Below are positions 26,002 to 34,427 of a stretch of DNA of 64,000 nt, piece after piece (the first letter of the stretch is position 1; each line of letters opens with the position of its first letter). Under the pieces are notes generated by a model, which did no database searches, was not told where the DNA came from, and saw only the letters and a list, made by a program, of their open reading frames with translations. The stretch spans positions 246,574-310,573 of the forward strand of contig NZ_PVMZ01000012.1 in NCBI RefSeq assembly GCF_003001815.1, in the 5' to 3' direction. Made by a program: the position numbers and the translations under genes. The DNA is from Actinoplanes italicus. Its GTDB lineage: Bacteria > Actinomycetota > Actinomycetes > Mycobacteriales > Micromonosporaceae.

Positions 26002-27078
26002 TCAGCCGGCTCGGAAACGCAGGATCCGGTCGTCTCCGTCGCGTGTGTCGCCGCGGCCGTCGGTGTTCGAGGTGGTCAGCCACAACGAACCGTCCGGCGC
26101 CACGGCGACCGTGCGGAGCCGTCCATACTTCCCGGTCAACTCCGCCTTCGTCGAGCCGCCGCCGAGCGGCACCGTCCAGAGTCGTTCGCCTTTCAGGGCC
26201 GCGACGTAGAGGGTGCCGCCGGCCACGGCGGCGCCGCTCGGGGACGCGTCGTCGGTGCCCCACTGCACGATCGGGTTCACGTAGCGGTCGTCGTCGTTGC
26301 GGCCCTCGACCTCCGGCCAACCGTAGTTCTTGCCGGCCTCGATGACGTTGACCTCGTCCCAGCGGTCCTGACCGAACTCGATGCCGTACATCCGGCCCTG
26401 CGCGTCCCAGGCGATGCCCTGCACGTTGCGGTGGCCCAGACTCCAGACCGGCGAGCCCGCCCACGGGTTGCCCGGCGCCGGACGGCCCTCCGGCGTGAGC
26501 CGCAGGATCTTGCCGGCCGGGTCCTCGCGGTTCTGTGACCGTTCCTCCTCGCTCGCGTCCCCGGTGCCCACATAGAGCATCCCGTCCGGACCGAACGCGA
26601 TCCGCCCGCCGTTGTGCCGCGATCCCCGCACGATCCCGTCGAAGATCACTTCCGGGGCGCCGCCGGACAGCTTGAACCGGATGATCCGGTTGTCCCGGGC
26701 CGCGGTGAAGTAGGCGTACACCCAGTCGTCGCGCACGGCCAGGCCGAGCAGGCCGCCCTCGCCGCCGGACCGCACGCCGGCCACCCGGTAGACCTCCGCG
26801 GGCTGTCCGCCCGGTGTGATCCGCAGGATGCGGCCGGTGTCGCGTTCGGCCACCAGCGCGCTGCCGTCCTTTTGGAACGCCAGGCCCCACGGCACGTCGA
26901 GGCCGGTGGCGACCGTCTCGGGGGCGCCCAGATCGGGTTCGGCCGCGGGGGACGCGGCGGCCGGGGCGGCTGGTGCCGAGACCGTGGGGACCGGTGCGAC
27001 GGTCGGCGGTGCCGTCTCCCCGCCGGTGGAGCAGCCCGCGGTGAGAAGGGCGGCGGCGAGGAGTGATCGGCGGAACAT
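26002..27078 (-). CDS. PQQ-dependent sugar dehydrogenase-like lipoprotein (aldose dehydrogenase family), 358 aa
   Basis: It is a secreted lipoprotein with lipobox LTAGC, an Ala/Pro linker and a six-bladed beta-propeller of the soluble glucose dehydrogenase/YliI family. Family marks are GLDVPWGLAFQKDGSALVAERD, GGEGGLLGLAV, RGSRHNGGRIAFGPDGMLYVGTGD (with the conserved His), GHRNVQGIAWD and NYGWPEVEG. Relatives oxidise aldoses with PQQ. The second of two adjacent ATGs is chosen because GGAG then sits 5 bases upstream. Divergent from the peptidase-like gene at 27212. Confidence 0.85.
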   Translation of the reverse strand: MFRRSLLAAALLTAGCSTGGETAPPTVAPVPTVSAPAAPAAASPAAEPDLGAPETVATGLDVPWGLAFQKDGSALVAERDTGRILRITPGGQPAEVYRVAGVRSGGEGGLLGLAVRDDWVYAYFTAARDNRIIRFKLSGGAPEVIFDGIVRGSRHNGGRIAFGPDGMLYVGTGDASEEERSQNREDPAGKILRLTPEGRPAPGNPWAGSPVWSLGHRNVQGIAWDAQGRMYGIEFGQDRWDEVNVIEAGKNYGWPEVEGRNDDDRYVNPIVQWGTDDASPSGAAVAGGTLYVAALKGERLWTVPLGGGSTKAELTGKYGRLRTVAVAPDGSLWLTTSNTDGRGDTRDGDDRILRFRAG

Positions 27079-27211
27079 CATCACTCCACCCTGCCACGAT
27101 CCGCGAATGTTGCCCTGTGCCCAATACGTGCTAAATGGCGCTATTCGCCGGAAGTCGGGCAGGATCCGGACCAAGATGGTCCGGTGCGGTACCGGGCCGC
27201 GCAGGGCGGAG

Positions 27212-28738
27212 ATGTGGGTTTTGCGAGCCATCGGACGGCCGGTCACGGCCGCGATCCTCACCCTCACCACCCTTCTCGGGTACGCGCCACAACCGGCCCT
27301 GGCCGACCGGGCTGTCGGCGTGCCGCCCCGGATCCTGCGCCACGAACCCGTCCCCGGACCGATCAACTGGAAGCCCTGTCCCGAGGACGAACGCGTCCAG
27401 TGCGGCACGATGCGGGTGCCGGTGGACTGGTCCGCGCCGCTCGGCCCGCAGATCGACCTGCAACTGGCCCGAAGCCCGGCCGGCGACGCGTCCGCCCGGA
27501 TCGGCACCCTGATGGTCAACCCCGGCGGACCCGGTGTGTCCGCCATGAACCTCGCCCTCGACCACGAGTTCTTCAACCCCGAGGTGCGCCGCCGGTTCGA
27601 CATCGTCGGCATCGACCCGCGCGGTGTCGGCCGCAGCGCGCCGATCCTGTGCGACCAGGATCTGGTCGACGCGAAACCGCCGCCGCTGTTCACCAGCGAG
27701 GACGAGTTCAAGAAGGCCGAGGACTACAACCGGCGGCTGGCCGCGGACTGCTCCGGCCGCAGCGGCCCGGTCTACGACCACGCCGACACCATCAGCGTGG
27801 TCCGCGACATGGAGGCGGTCCGGATCGCGCTCGGCGTGAACGAGATCAGTTTCTACGGGGCGTCGTACGGCACCCTGATCGGCCAGCTCTACGCCGAGCG
27901 GTACCCGGACCGGATACGGGCCCTCGCCCTGGACAGTGTGATGGACCACAGCGCCGGTGTGGACGCCTTCCTGAACCAGACCGCCGAGGCCGTTCAGGCG
28001 GCGTTCGACCAGTTCGTGGCCTGGTGCGGCCGCGACGAGAAGTGCGTCCTGCGCGGACAGGACCTCCGCGTGATCTGGGCCGATCTGATGAAACGGGCCA
28101 CTGCGGGGACACTCGTGGACCCGTACGACCCGCCGAGCCGGATCCGGCCGTGGGACCTGATCTCCGCCGCGTTCAGCGCCTTCTACGACCCCCAGTGGTA
28201 CTCGTTCGCCCACTATCTGAAGGACGCGCACGACCCGGCGCCCACGACGTCCCTGCTGGCCCGGTCGGCGGCCCCGCGGCTCGAGGAGATCACCCCGCAC
28301 AGCTTCCCGGCGGTCATCTGCCAGGACTGGGCGCTGCCGATGAACGGCTTCACCGGGTACCGCGACCGCCTGCGCGCGCTGGCCGGAAAGGCGCCGCAGA
28401 TGCAGGCCTCACCGCTCGCGCTGACCGCGGTCTCCGGCTGCCTCGGACGCGCCGCCGCGCCCGTCAACCCGCAGCGCCCGATCCCGCCGGCCGACAGCCC
28501 GGTCCTGGTGGTCAACGCCCGGTACGACCCGGCCACCGCCTACCCCTGGGCGCAGCAGGTGACCCGCCAGCTGGGGCCGTCCGCCCGGCTGCTCACCTAC
28601 CAGGGCTGGGGCCACGTGGCGTACAGCCACAGCAAGTGCGTGAGCGCGGCCGTCGACCGCTACCTCACCGACCTGAGCCTGCCGCCCGAGCCGGCGACCT
28701 GTCCCGCGGTCGAGCCGAAGCCGTTCGGGGTCGGCTGA
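27212..28738 (+). CDS. secreted alpha/beta hydrolase, tripeptidyl aminopeptidase (TAP) family, 508 aa
   Basis: A signal peptide (about 1-30, ending PQPALA) precedes an alpha/beta hydrolase with the nucleophile elbow GASYGT (Ser218). The C-terminal TAP-like domain carries ARYDPATAY (Asp439) and GWGHVAY (His468), completing the triad. Cys pairs are spaced as in extracellular members. Streptomyces TAP enzymes release N-terminal tripeptides or process secreted proteins. The ATG at 27212 has AGGGCGGA just upstream and gives a clean signal peptide. It is 69 bases ahead of a secreted gamma-glutamyltransferase, suggesting joint extracellular peptide use. Confidence 0.87.
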   Translation: MWVLRAIGRPVTAAILTLTTLLGYAPQPALADRAVGVPPRILRHEPVPGPINWKPCPEDERVQCGTMRVPVDWSAPLGPQIDLQLARSPAGDASARIGTLMVNPGGPGVSAMNLALDHEFFNPEVRRRFDIVGIDPRGVGRSAPILCDQDLVDAKPPPLFTSEDEFKKAEDYNRRLAADCSGRSGPVYDHADTISVVRDMEAVRIALGVNEISFYGASYGTLIGQLYAERYPDRIRALALDSVMDHSAGVDAFLNQTAEAVQAAFDQFVAWCGRDEKCVLRGQDLRVIWADLMKRATAGTLVDPYDPPSRIRPWDLISAAFSAFYDPQWYSFAHYLKDAHDPAPTTSLLARSAAPRLEEITPHSFPAVICQDWALPMNGFTGYRDRLRALAGKAPQMQASPLALTAVSGCLGRAAAPVNPQRPIPPADSPVLVVNARYDPATAYPWAQQVTRQLGPSARLLTYQGWGHVAYSHSKCVSAAVDRYLTDLSLPPEPATCPAVEPKPFGVG

Positions 28739-28807
28739 GCGTTGCTTATCCGCCTCCGTCCCGGTAGGCAGATATGGACGACCGAGAATGTCCAATCTGG
28801 AGGGCTG

Positions 28808-30604
28808 ATGCGGTTCCTGCCCGCGCTGACAGCGCTGTCACTGACCACCCTGGGATTCGTGGCCACCTCACCGCCGGCGGTCGCGGGCGGGCACGCCGCG
28901 ATCAAGGAGCCGACCGCGATCGGGTACGGCGGAGCGGTCGCCACCGTCGACGCCGACGCCACCGCGATCGGGCTGGACGTGCTGCGGCGCGGCGGCAACG
29001 CGGTGGACGCCGCGGTCGCCGCCGCCGCGGCGCTCGGCGTGACCGAGCCGTTCTCGGCCGGCATCGGCGGTGGTGGCTTCTTCGTGTACTACGACGCGCG
29101 GACGCGACGCGTCTCCACGATCGACGGACGGGAGACCGCGCCGGCGGCCGCGACCGAGAAGTACTTCATCGACCCGGCGGACGGGCTGCCGTACGACTTC
29201 GCCGAAGCCCGGGTCAGCGGCCTCTCCGCCGGCGCGCCGGGAACCGTGGCCACCTGGGAGTCCGCGCTGCGCAAGTGGGGAACCCGGTCGCTGTCCGCCT
29301 CGCTGCAGCCGGCCGCCCGCCTCGCCGAACGCGGGTTCGAGGTCGACGCCACGTTCCGTCAGCAGGTCGCCGACAACGCCGCCGCGTTCGGGCAGTTCAC
29401 CTCGAGCCGCGAGCTGTACCTGCCGGGCGGGGCGCCGCCCGCGGTCGGCTCGATCCAGCGCAACCCCGACCTGGCGGACACGTACCGGCTGATCGCGCGC
29501 AAGGGAACCGACGTGTTCTACCGCGGGGCCGTCGCGGGCGACATCGTCGAGACCGTCCAGCACCCGCCGGTCGCCGCCGACCCGTGGGGCGCCTGGGCGT
29601 ACCCGATCCGGCCGGGTGTGCTCACCCGCGCCGACCTGGCCGGATACCGTCTGCGGCACCCGGAGCCGACCCGCTCGGACTACCGCGGGCTCACCGTGTA
29701 CGGCATGTCGGCGCCGTCGAGCGGCGGCACCGCGGTCGGCGAGGCGCTCAACATCATCGAGGCGGGACTGCCCGGCTCGGCGACCACGACCGGCAAGCTC
29801 CACCAGTACCTCGAGGCGACGGCGCTCGCGTTCGCCGACCGGAATCGGTACGTGGGGGCGTACACGGATCCCTCGGTGTTGAAGAAGTTGATCTCGGATC
29901 GCTGGGCGAAGCAGCGCGCGTGCCTGGTGGACCGCACGAAGGCCCTGGTCAAGCCGGTGGCGCCGGGCGACCTGAACGGCTCCGGATGCGCGACGACCGC
30001 GGCCGGGAAACCGGTCGAGGAGGGGCAGAGCACCACCAACCTGACCGTCGCCGACCGGTGGGGCAACGTCGTCGAGTACACCTTCACGATCGAGGCGACC
30101 GGCGGCAACACGATGGTCGTACCCGGACGCGGTTTCCTCCTCAACAACGAACTGACCGACTTCAACTTCGCGCCGACGCAGGGCACCGCTCCCGACCCGA
30201 ACCTGCCCGGCCCCGGCAAGCGCCCGCGCAGCTCGATGTCGCCGACGATCGTGCTCAAGGACGGCAGGCCGTTCCTGGCGCTGGGCTCGCCGGGCGGCGC
30301 CACCATCATCACCACGGTCACCCAGCTGCTGGTCAACCGGCTCGACCTGCGGATGACCCTGCCCGAGGCGATGGCCGCGCCGCGCGCCTCGCAGCGCAAC
30401 AGCGCCGGCATCCAGGCCGAACCGGCGTTCCGGACCCTCTACGGGCCCTCGCTCACCCCGCTCGGCCACACGTTCGGCGCCGACACCCCGGAGCTCGGCG
30501 CGGCCACCGCCATCGAGTTCACCCGGGGCGGCGGCTTCATCGCCTCCGCTGAGCCGTCACGCCGTGGCGGGGGAGCGGCCGCGGTGGTGCACCCCACCCG
30601 CTGA
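28808..30604 (+). CDS. ggt: gamma-glutamyltransferase, secreted, 598 aa
   Basis: It hydrolyses or transfers the gamma-glutamyl group of glutathione and similar peptides outside the cell. A signal peptide ends near PPAVAGG. Family marks are GLDVLRRGGNAVDAAVAAAAALGVTEPFSAGIGGGGFFVYYD, SSGGTAVGEALNI and GSPGGATIITTV. The self-cleaving and catalytic Thr is Thr409 in STTNLTV; the third residue is Asn instead of the usual His (TTH). GGAGGG precedes the ATG. Length is typical for the proenzyme. Confidence 0.92.
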   Translation: MRFLPALTALSLTTLGFVATSPPAVAGGHAAIKEPTAIGYGGAVATVDADATAIGLDVLRRGGNAVDAAVAAAAALGVTEPFSAGIGGGGFFVYYDARTRRVSTIDGRETAPAAATEKYFIDPADGLPYDFAEARVSGLSAGAPGTVATWESALRKWGTRSLSASLQPAARLAERGFEVDATFRQQVADNAAAFGQFTSSRELYLPGGAPPAVGSIQRNPDLADTYRLIARKGTDVFYRGAVAGDIVETVQHPPVAADPWGAWAYPIRPGVLTRADLAGYRLRHPEPTRSDYRGLTVYGMSAPSSGGTAVGEALNIIEAGLPGSATTTGKLHQYLEATALAFADRNRYVGAYTDPSVLKKLISDRWAKQRACLVDRTKALVKPVAPGDLNGSGCATTAAGKPVEEGQSTTNLTVADRWGNVVEYTFTIEATGGNTMVVPGRGFLLNNELTDFNFAPTQGTAPDPNLPGPGKRPRSSMSPTIVLKDGRPFLALGSPGGATIITTVTQLLVNRLDLRMTLPEAMAAPRASQRNSAGIQAEPAFRTLYGPSLTPLGHTFGADTPELGAATAIEFTRGGGFIASAEPSRRGGGAAAVVHPTR

Positions 30605-30615
30605 GAACCTGCGAA

Positions 30616-30657
30616 CTCCCCGGTCGATCGGCGATCATGTACCGATCGATCGGGGAG
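30616..30657 (+). promoter_or_regulatory. hairpin overlapping the ribosome site of the 194-aa membrane protein gene
   Basis: The arms 30616-30631 and 30642-30657 pair over 16 positions, fully in RNA if one G-U is allowed, with a 10-base loop. The right arm contains CGGGGAG, the apparent ribosome site for the ATG at 30663. The hairpin may terminate ggt, hide the ribosome site, or both. Confidence 0.55.
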
Positions 30658-30662
30658 TGGAC

Positions 30663-31247
30663 ATGAGTTTCGAGAATCTCGCGCCGGACGAGGGCAACCT
30701 GGAGACGTTCTCCCTGGCCACCCGCAGGGTCATCCGGTTCGGTGCGGTCTACCTGGTGGTCGTCGCGCTCGTCACCGCGTTGCTGCTCTCGGTGGCGGAC
30801 CGGCTGGCCAGCGGCGCCGTCGACCCGACCGTGTCCGGCACCGAGGCGTGGCTGACGCTCAGCCTGCTGATCGTCAACCTCGTGCTGTTCGTGTGCATCG
30901 TGGGCCTGGTCGTCTCCACGATCGTCTGGATCGTCAGCGCCCACCGGGTCCGGCCGACCGGCCCCGGCGCGGCCGGTTACGCCGGACTGTTCCTGGCCGT
31001 GGTGCTGATCGCGCTGCCCAACCTGCTCGTGCTGCCGGCCCTGCCGGAGGCCGCCATGAGCCTCGCCGGATTCGGCGCCCTGCTCGCCGGGGTGCTGATG
31101 ACCCGGGCACAGGTCCGCCGCGAGACCGGGCGTCCCGACCTGGGCGGACGCCCGCGCACCATCCTGCAGAGCGACGACTGGGACGCCTCCAAGTGGGATC
31201 CCGAGGTGCACCGCGACATCGAGCGCCGCGGCCGCCCCACCGACTAA
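30663..31247 (+). CDS. membrane protein of unknown function, 194 aa
   Basis: There are four hydrophobic helices, roughly residues 28-48, 58-88, 103-120 and 124-142. The polar C-terminus has RPRTILQSDDWDASKWDPEVHRDIE. No family was recognised. The ATG has GGGGAG 5 bases upstream, but that site lies in the arm of a hairpin. The gene ends overlapping the stop of the convergent histidine kinase by 4 bases. Confidence 0.72.
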   Translation: MSFENLAPDEGNLETFSLATRRVIRFGAVYLVVVALVTALLLSVADRLASGAVDPTVSGTEAWLTLSLLIVNLVLFVCIVGLVVSTIVWIVSAHRVRPTGPGAAGYAGLFLAVVLIALPNLLVLPALPEAAMSLAGFGALLAGVLMTRAQVRRETGRPDLGGRPRTILQSDDWDASKWDPEVHRDIERRGRPTD

Positions 31248-33613
31248 CGGATCTCCAGGGGGAGGCGCACCAGCACGGTCGTGCCCGAGTCGCCGCCGGT
31301 CAGCTCGATGCTGCCCTCGTGCTTCTCCACCACCGCACGGCTCAGCGTCAGACCCAGGCCGCTGCCCGGCAGCACCACCCGATCATGCCCGCGTGCCGTC
31401 CGGAAATGGCCGGTGAACAGCTGCTCCCGCTCCGCGCGGGGCACGTCCGCCGCCGCGTCCGAGACGGCCAGTTCGGCGGTCCGCCCGGTGTTGCGCAGCG
31501 ACACCGCCACGTGGCCGCCGTCCGGACTGAACCGGACCGCGCTGCCCAGCAGGTTCTCCACGATGTGCCGCAGACGGTCCCGGTCGCCCGGCATGATCAG
31601 CTCGCCCGGCAGGTCGGCGTCGATGACCACGGGCGACCCGTCGATCGCCACGCGCGCCCGGTCCACCACCTCACGGACCACGGCGGCGAGATCCATCGGG
31701 GTACGCCGAACGTCCGCGTGCCCCGCGTCGAGCGCCGACAACTCCAGCAGCTCGTTGATGATCTCGCGGAGCTGGTTGGTGTTGCGCTCGATCACCTTGA
31801 TCAGGCGCGGACCGTCCCGGACGAGCGTCGGCTCGTCGGCCTCCCGCAGCAGCTCGGTGTACGCGCTGATCGACGTGAGCGGGGTGCGCAGCTCGTGCCC
31901 GATCAGTGCCAGGTACTCGTCCTTGCTCCTGGTCAGCTGCCGCTGCAGATCCTCCACCCGGCGCCGCTCCACGAACTGCCCCAGATGCGCGGCGATCCCC
32001 GACATCAGCGCGACCAGCTCGTCCTCCGGATCCTCCACCGAGTCGGCGAAAACGGTCAGCACCCCGATCGGCCCGGAACCGTCGTGCACCGGGATCGCCA
32101 GGGCGGTGTGCAGACGGTCCGCCGAGGTGTCCGGGGAGATCAGGCTCTGCGGACGGCCCACGTCACGGATCCACAGCGGCTTGTCCACCTGCCAGGCCCG
32201 GCCCGCCAGGCCCTGGCCGTACGCCAGCCGCTCCGGCACCGGGATCCCCGACGGCCAGCCCGGCGCGCTCCACCGTGCGGCCGCGCGGATCGTCTGGCCG
32301 TCGACCGTCCACAGCTCGGCGTGCACCCAGTTGAGGGTCGCGACCACCGCCTCCAGCACCCGCGGGCCGGCGGCCTCGATGCTGGGCGCTCCGGCCAGCG
32401 CCGTCGTCACCGCCAGCTCACAGCTGCGGAACCGCTCCGCCCGCCGCTGCCGGGTCACGTCCTGCACCGCCTGCACGGCACCGGCGACCCCGCCGTCCAC
32501 CCCGCGGATCGGCTGCGCGTCCATCAGGAAGTACCTGGTCCTGGTGCCCCGCCCGTGCGCCGCGATCGGCTCGTCGCGTACCCGCTCGCCGCGCAATGCC
32601 CGGAACAGTCCCAGCTCGTCACGCCGCAGCGGCATCCCCGAGCCGTCGGTCAGCCCGGTCACGTCCTCGACCGGCGAGTCGCCCCACAGCCGGCGCATCC
32701 GCTCGTTGACGAACACCACCCCGCCGTCGGCGTCGCACGCGGCCACCCCATCGTGCAGGCTGTCCAGCACCGCATCGAGAAACCGGTGCTGCTGCTCCAG
32801 CTCGTAGCGGGCGAGCTGTTCACCGATCAGCAGGGTCGCCACCTCGGCCGCCTCAGCGACGGCGGCCACCTGCTCGGCCGTCCAGTCCCGCGGCCGGTGG
32901 TCGTAGGCGCAGCACACCCCGAGCACCATGCCCATCCGATCGTGCACCGGGTAACCCAGGTAGGCGCCGCCGTGCTCACGCAGCACCCCGTCCGGCACCC
33001 GGTCGTCGGCGAGCGCGTCCCGGATCGCGAGTGTGTCCCCGGTGCGCACCACGATGCCGCCGAGCGAGTCCTCCAAGCTGGTGTGACTGACCTCGTCCCA
33101 GTCCGCCGCCACACCCCAGCTGCCGTAGAGGCGCAGCCGGTTCCCCTCGACGAACTGCACACAGGCACTCGGAGCGGCGGCGGCGCGGGCCGTCAACGCC
33201 GCGAGCTGGTCGGCCGATCCGCTGGTCAGGATTCCGCGGTGCAGCGACGTACCCAGAAAACCGGTGTTTCTCCGGCTCCTGGCTTCTCCGGGGTTCGTGG
33301 TGCTGTTGGGGTTCGTGGTGCTGTTGGGGTTCGTGGTGCTGTTGGGGTTCGTGGTGCTGTTGGGGTTCGTGGTGCTGTTGGGGTTCGTGGTGCTGTTCGG
33401 GTTCGCGGTGCTGTTCGGGTTCGCGGTGCTGTTCGGGTTCGCGGTGCTGTTCGGGTTCGCGGTGCTGTTCGGGTTCGCGGCGGCCGTCGGCGAGCCTGGA
33501 CGCTCGTCGACGGCCGTCCCCCCGTGGAGTCCGGCCACGCGTGCCGGTGCCGCGGCTCCCGCCGCTTGCGCTCTCCCGGACCGCCCGGCGTCACCGGGGC
33601 CTTCCTGCCGCAT
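31244..33613 (-). CDS. soluble GAF-PAS-GAF sensor histidine kinase with repetitive N-terminus, 789 aa
   Basis: Order of parts: a low-complexity head with ten copies of [A/T]NPNST (about residues 46-107), a GAF domain (about 130-268), a PAS domain (LDAVLDSLHDGVAACDADGGVVFVNERM..., 275-395), a second GAF (about 405-548), then HisKA with phospho-acceptor His573 in ALIGHELRTPLTSI, and HATPase with ENLLGSAVRFSPDGG and PGSGLGLTLSRAVVEKH. No membrane helix is seen, so it senses an internal cue. GGAGG lies 6 bases before the ATG. No response regulator is adjacent, making it an orphan kinase. The repeat head is discussed separately. Confidence 0.9.
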   Translation of the reverse strand: MRQEGPGDAGRSGRAQAAGAAAPARVAGLHGGTAVDERPGSPTAAANPNSTANPNSTANPNSTANPNSTANPNSTTNPNSTTNPNSTTNPNSTTNPNSTTNPNSTTNPGEARSRRNTGFLGTSLHRGILTSGSADQLAALTARAAAAPSACVQFVEGNRLRLYGSWGVAADWDEVSHTSLEDSLGGIVVRTGDTLAIRDALADDRVPDGVLREHGGAYLGYPVHDRMGMVLGVCCAYDHRPRDWTAEQVAAVAEAAEVATLLIGEQLARYELEQQHRFLDAVLDSLHDGVAACDADGGVVFVNERMRRLWGDSPVEDVTGLTDGSGMPLRRDELGLFRALRGERVRDEPIAAHGRGTRTRYFLMDAQPIRGVDGGVAGAVQAVQDVTRQRRAERFRSCELAVTTALAGAPSIEAAGPRVLEAVVATLNWVHAELWTVDGQTIRAAARWSAPGWPSGIPVPERLAYGQGLAGRAWQVDKPLWIRDVGRPQSLISPDTSADRLHTALAIPVHDGSGPIGVLTVFADSVEDPEDELVALMSGIAAHLGQFVERRRVEDLQRQLTRSKDEYLALIGHELRTPLTSISAYTELLREADEPTLVRDGPRLIKVIERNTNQLREIINELLELSALDAGHADVRRTPMDLAAVVREVVDRARVAIDGSPVVIDADLPGELIMPGDRDRLRHIVENLLGSAVRFSPDGGHVAVSLRNTGRTAELAVSDAAADVPRAEREQLFTGHFRTARGHDRVVLPGSGLGLTLSRAVVEKHEGSIELTGGDSGTTVLVRLPLEIR
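33293..33472. repeat. ten tandem 18-bp repeats encoding [A/T]NPNST in the kinase gene
   Basis: Ten in-frame 18-base units fill this stretch, with a partial eleventh after it. Two sequence versions occur in two blocks, encoding five TNPNST and five ANPNST units. Unit length is a multiple of three, so copy-number change would keep the frame. Confidence 0.9.
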
Positions 33614-33746
33614 GGCCGACCTCCACCCTCAAGCCTAGATGCGCGAAAGGGCTAAAACCGGCAAATCGTTGCGGCTGGCCCGCGCGTCCCGGTGTGCCCC
33701 GTCATACTGAGAGTCGGCCGGTCGGGCGCAGGTCTTTGGCCCGGTC

Positions 33747-34427
33747 TCAGCTCCGTTCGTACCGCAGATCGGTGATCGGCCGGCCCGCCACCGCACCACG
33801 CCGCTCGAATTTCGTCTCCGGCCGCCCGTGCGGTTTCTCCAGCAGGCGTCGCAGATGGGGATCCGCGTCCAGCGTCTCCGCCATCGCCACCGCGTACTCC
33901 GGCCAGTCGGTCGCGCAGTGCAGCACCCCGCCCGGCCGCAGGCGATCCCGCAGCAGCGCGACATTGGCCGGCTGGATCAGACGCCGCTTGTGATGCCGGG
34001 CCTTCGGCCACGGATCCGGGAAGAACACGTGCACAGCGTCCAGCGCCCCCGGCGCGATCCGGTGCACCAGCTGCATGGCATCGCCGCAGGCCACCCGCAC
34101 ATTGCCGAGTCCCAGCTCCCCGACGAGCGCCAGCAGGTTGCCGATCCCCGGCGTGTGAACCTCGACACCGAGATAGCCCCGCCCGGGATCCGCCGCCGCC
34201 ATCGCGGCCGTGGCATCCCCCATCCCGAACCCGATCTCCAGCACCACCGGAACCCCGGCGCCGAACAACTCGGCCAGATCCAGCGGCGTCCGGTCACCGT
34301 CGGTGACCATCAGCCCGAACCGCGGCCACAGCGCGGCATGTGCGTCGGCGTGGCGGCTGCTCATCCGCCCGCGTCGCGGATGGAAGGTGCGAATCGGCCT
34401 GGCTGCGGAGGTTCCGGTCTCATTCAT
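33747..34427 (-). CDS. trmB: tRNA (guanine-N7-)-methyltransferase TrmB, 226 aa
   Basis: It methylates G46 in the variable loop of tRNA using S-adenosylmethionine. Marks are VVLEIGFGMGDAT (SAM-binding), GVEVHTPGIGNLL, FPDPWPKARHHKRRL, CATDWPEYA and the C-terminal ETKFERRG, all conserved in TrmB. Length is normal. A TAAGGT box lies 9 bases upstream of the ATG, so the mRNA leader is almost absent. The 672 bases upstream to the divergent gene hold the 61-bp array. Confidence 0.95.
   Translation of the reverse strand: MNETGTSAARPIRTFHPRRGRMSSRHADAHAALWPRFGLMVTDGDRTPLDLAELFGAGVPVVLEIGFGMGDATAAMAAADPGRGYLGVEVHTPGIGNLLALVGELGLGNVRVACGDAMQLVHRIAPGALDAVHVFFPDPWPKARHHKRRLIQPANVALLRDRLRPGGVLHCATDWPEYAVAMAETLDADPHLRRLLEKPHGRPETKFERRGAVAGRPITDLRYERS

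Noticed and set aside
33264..33638. Plus-strand hydrophobic FVVLLG-repeat protein
   Set aside because: It is the antisense of the NPNST repeat of the histidine kinase, whose downstream domains clearly identify the coding strand.
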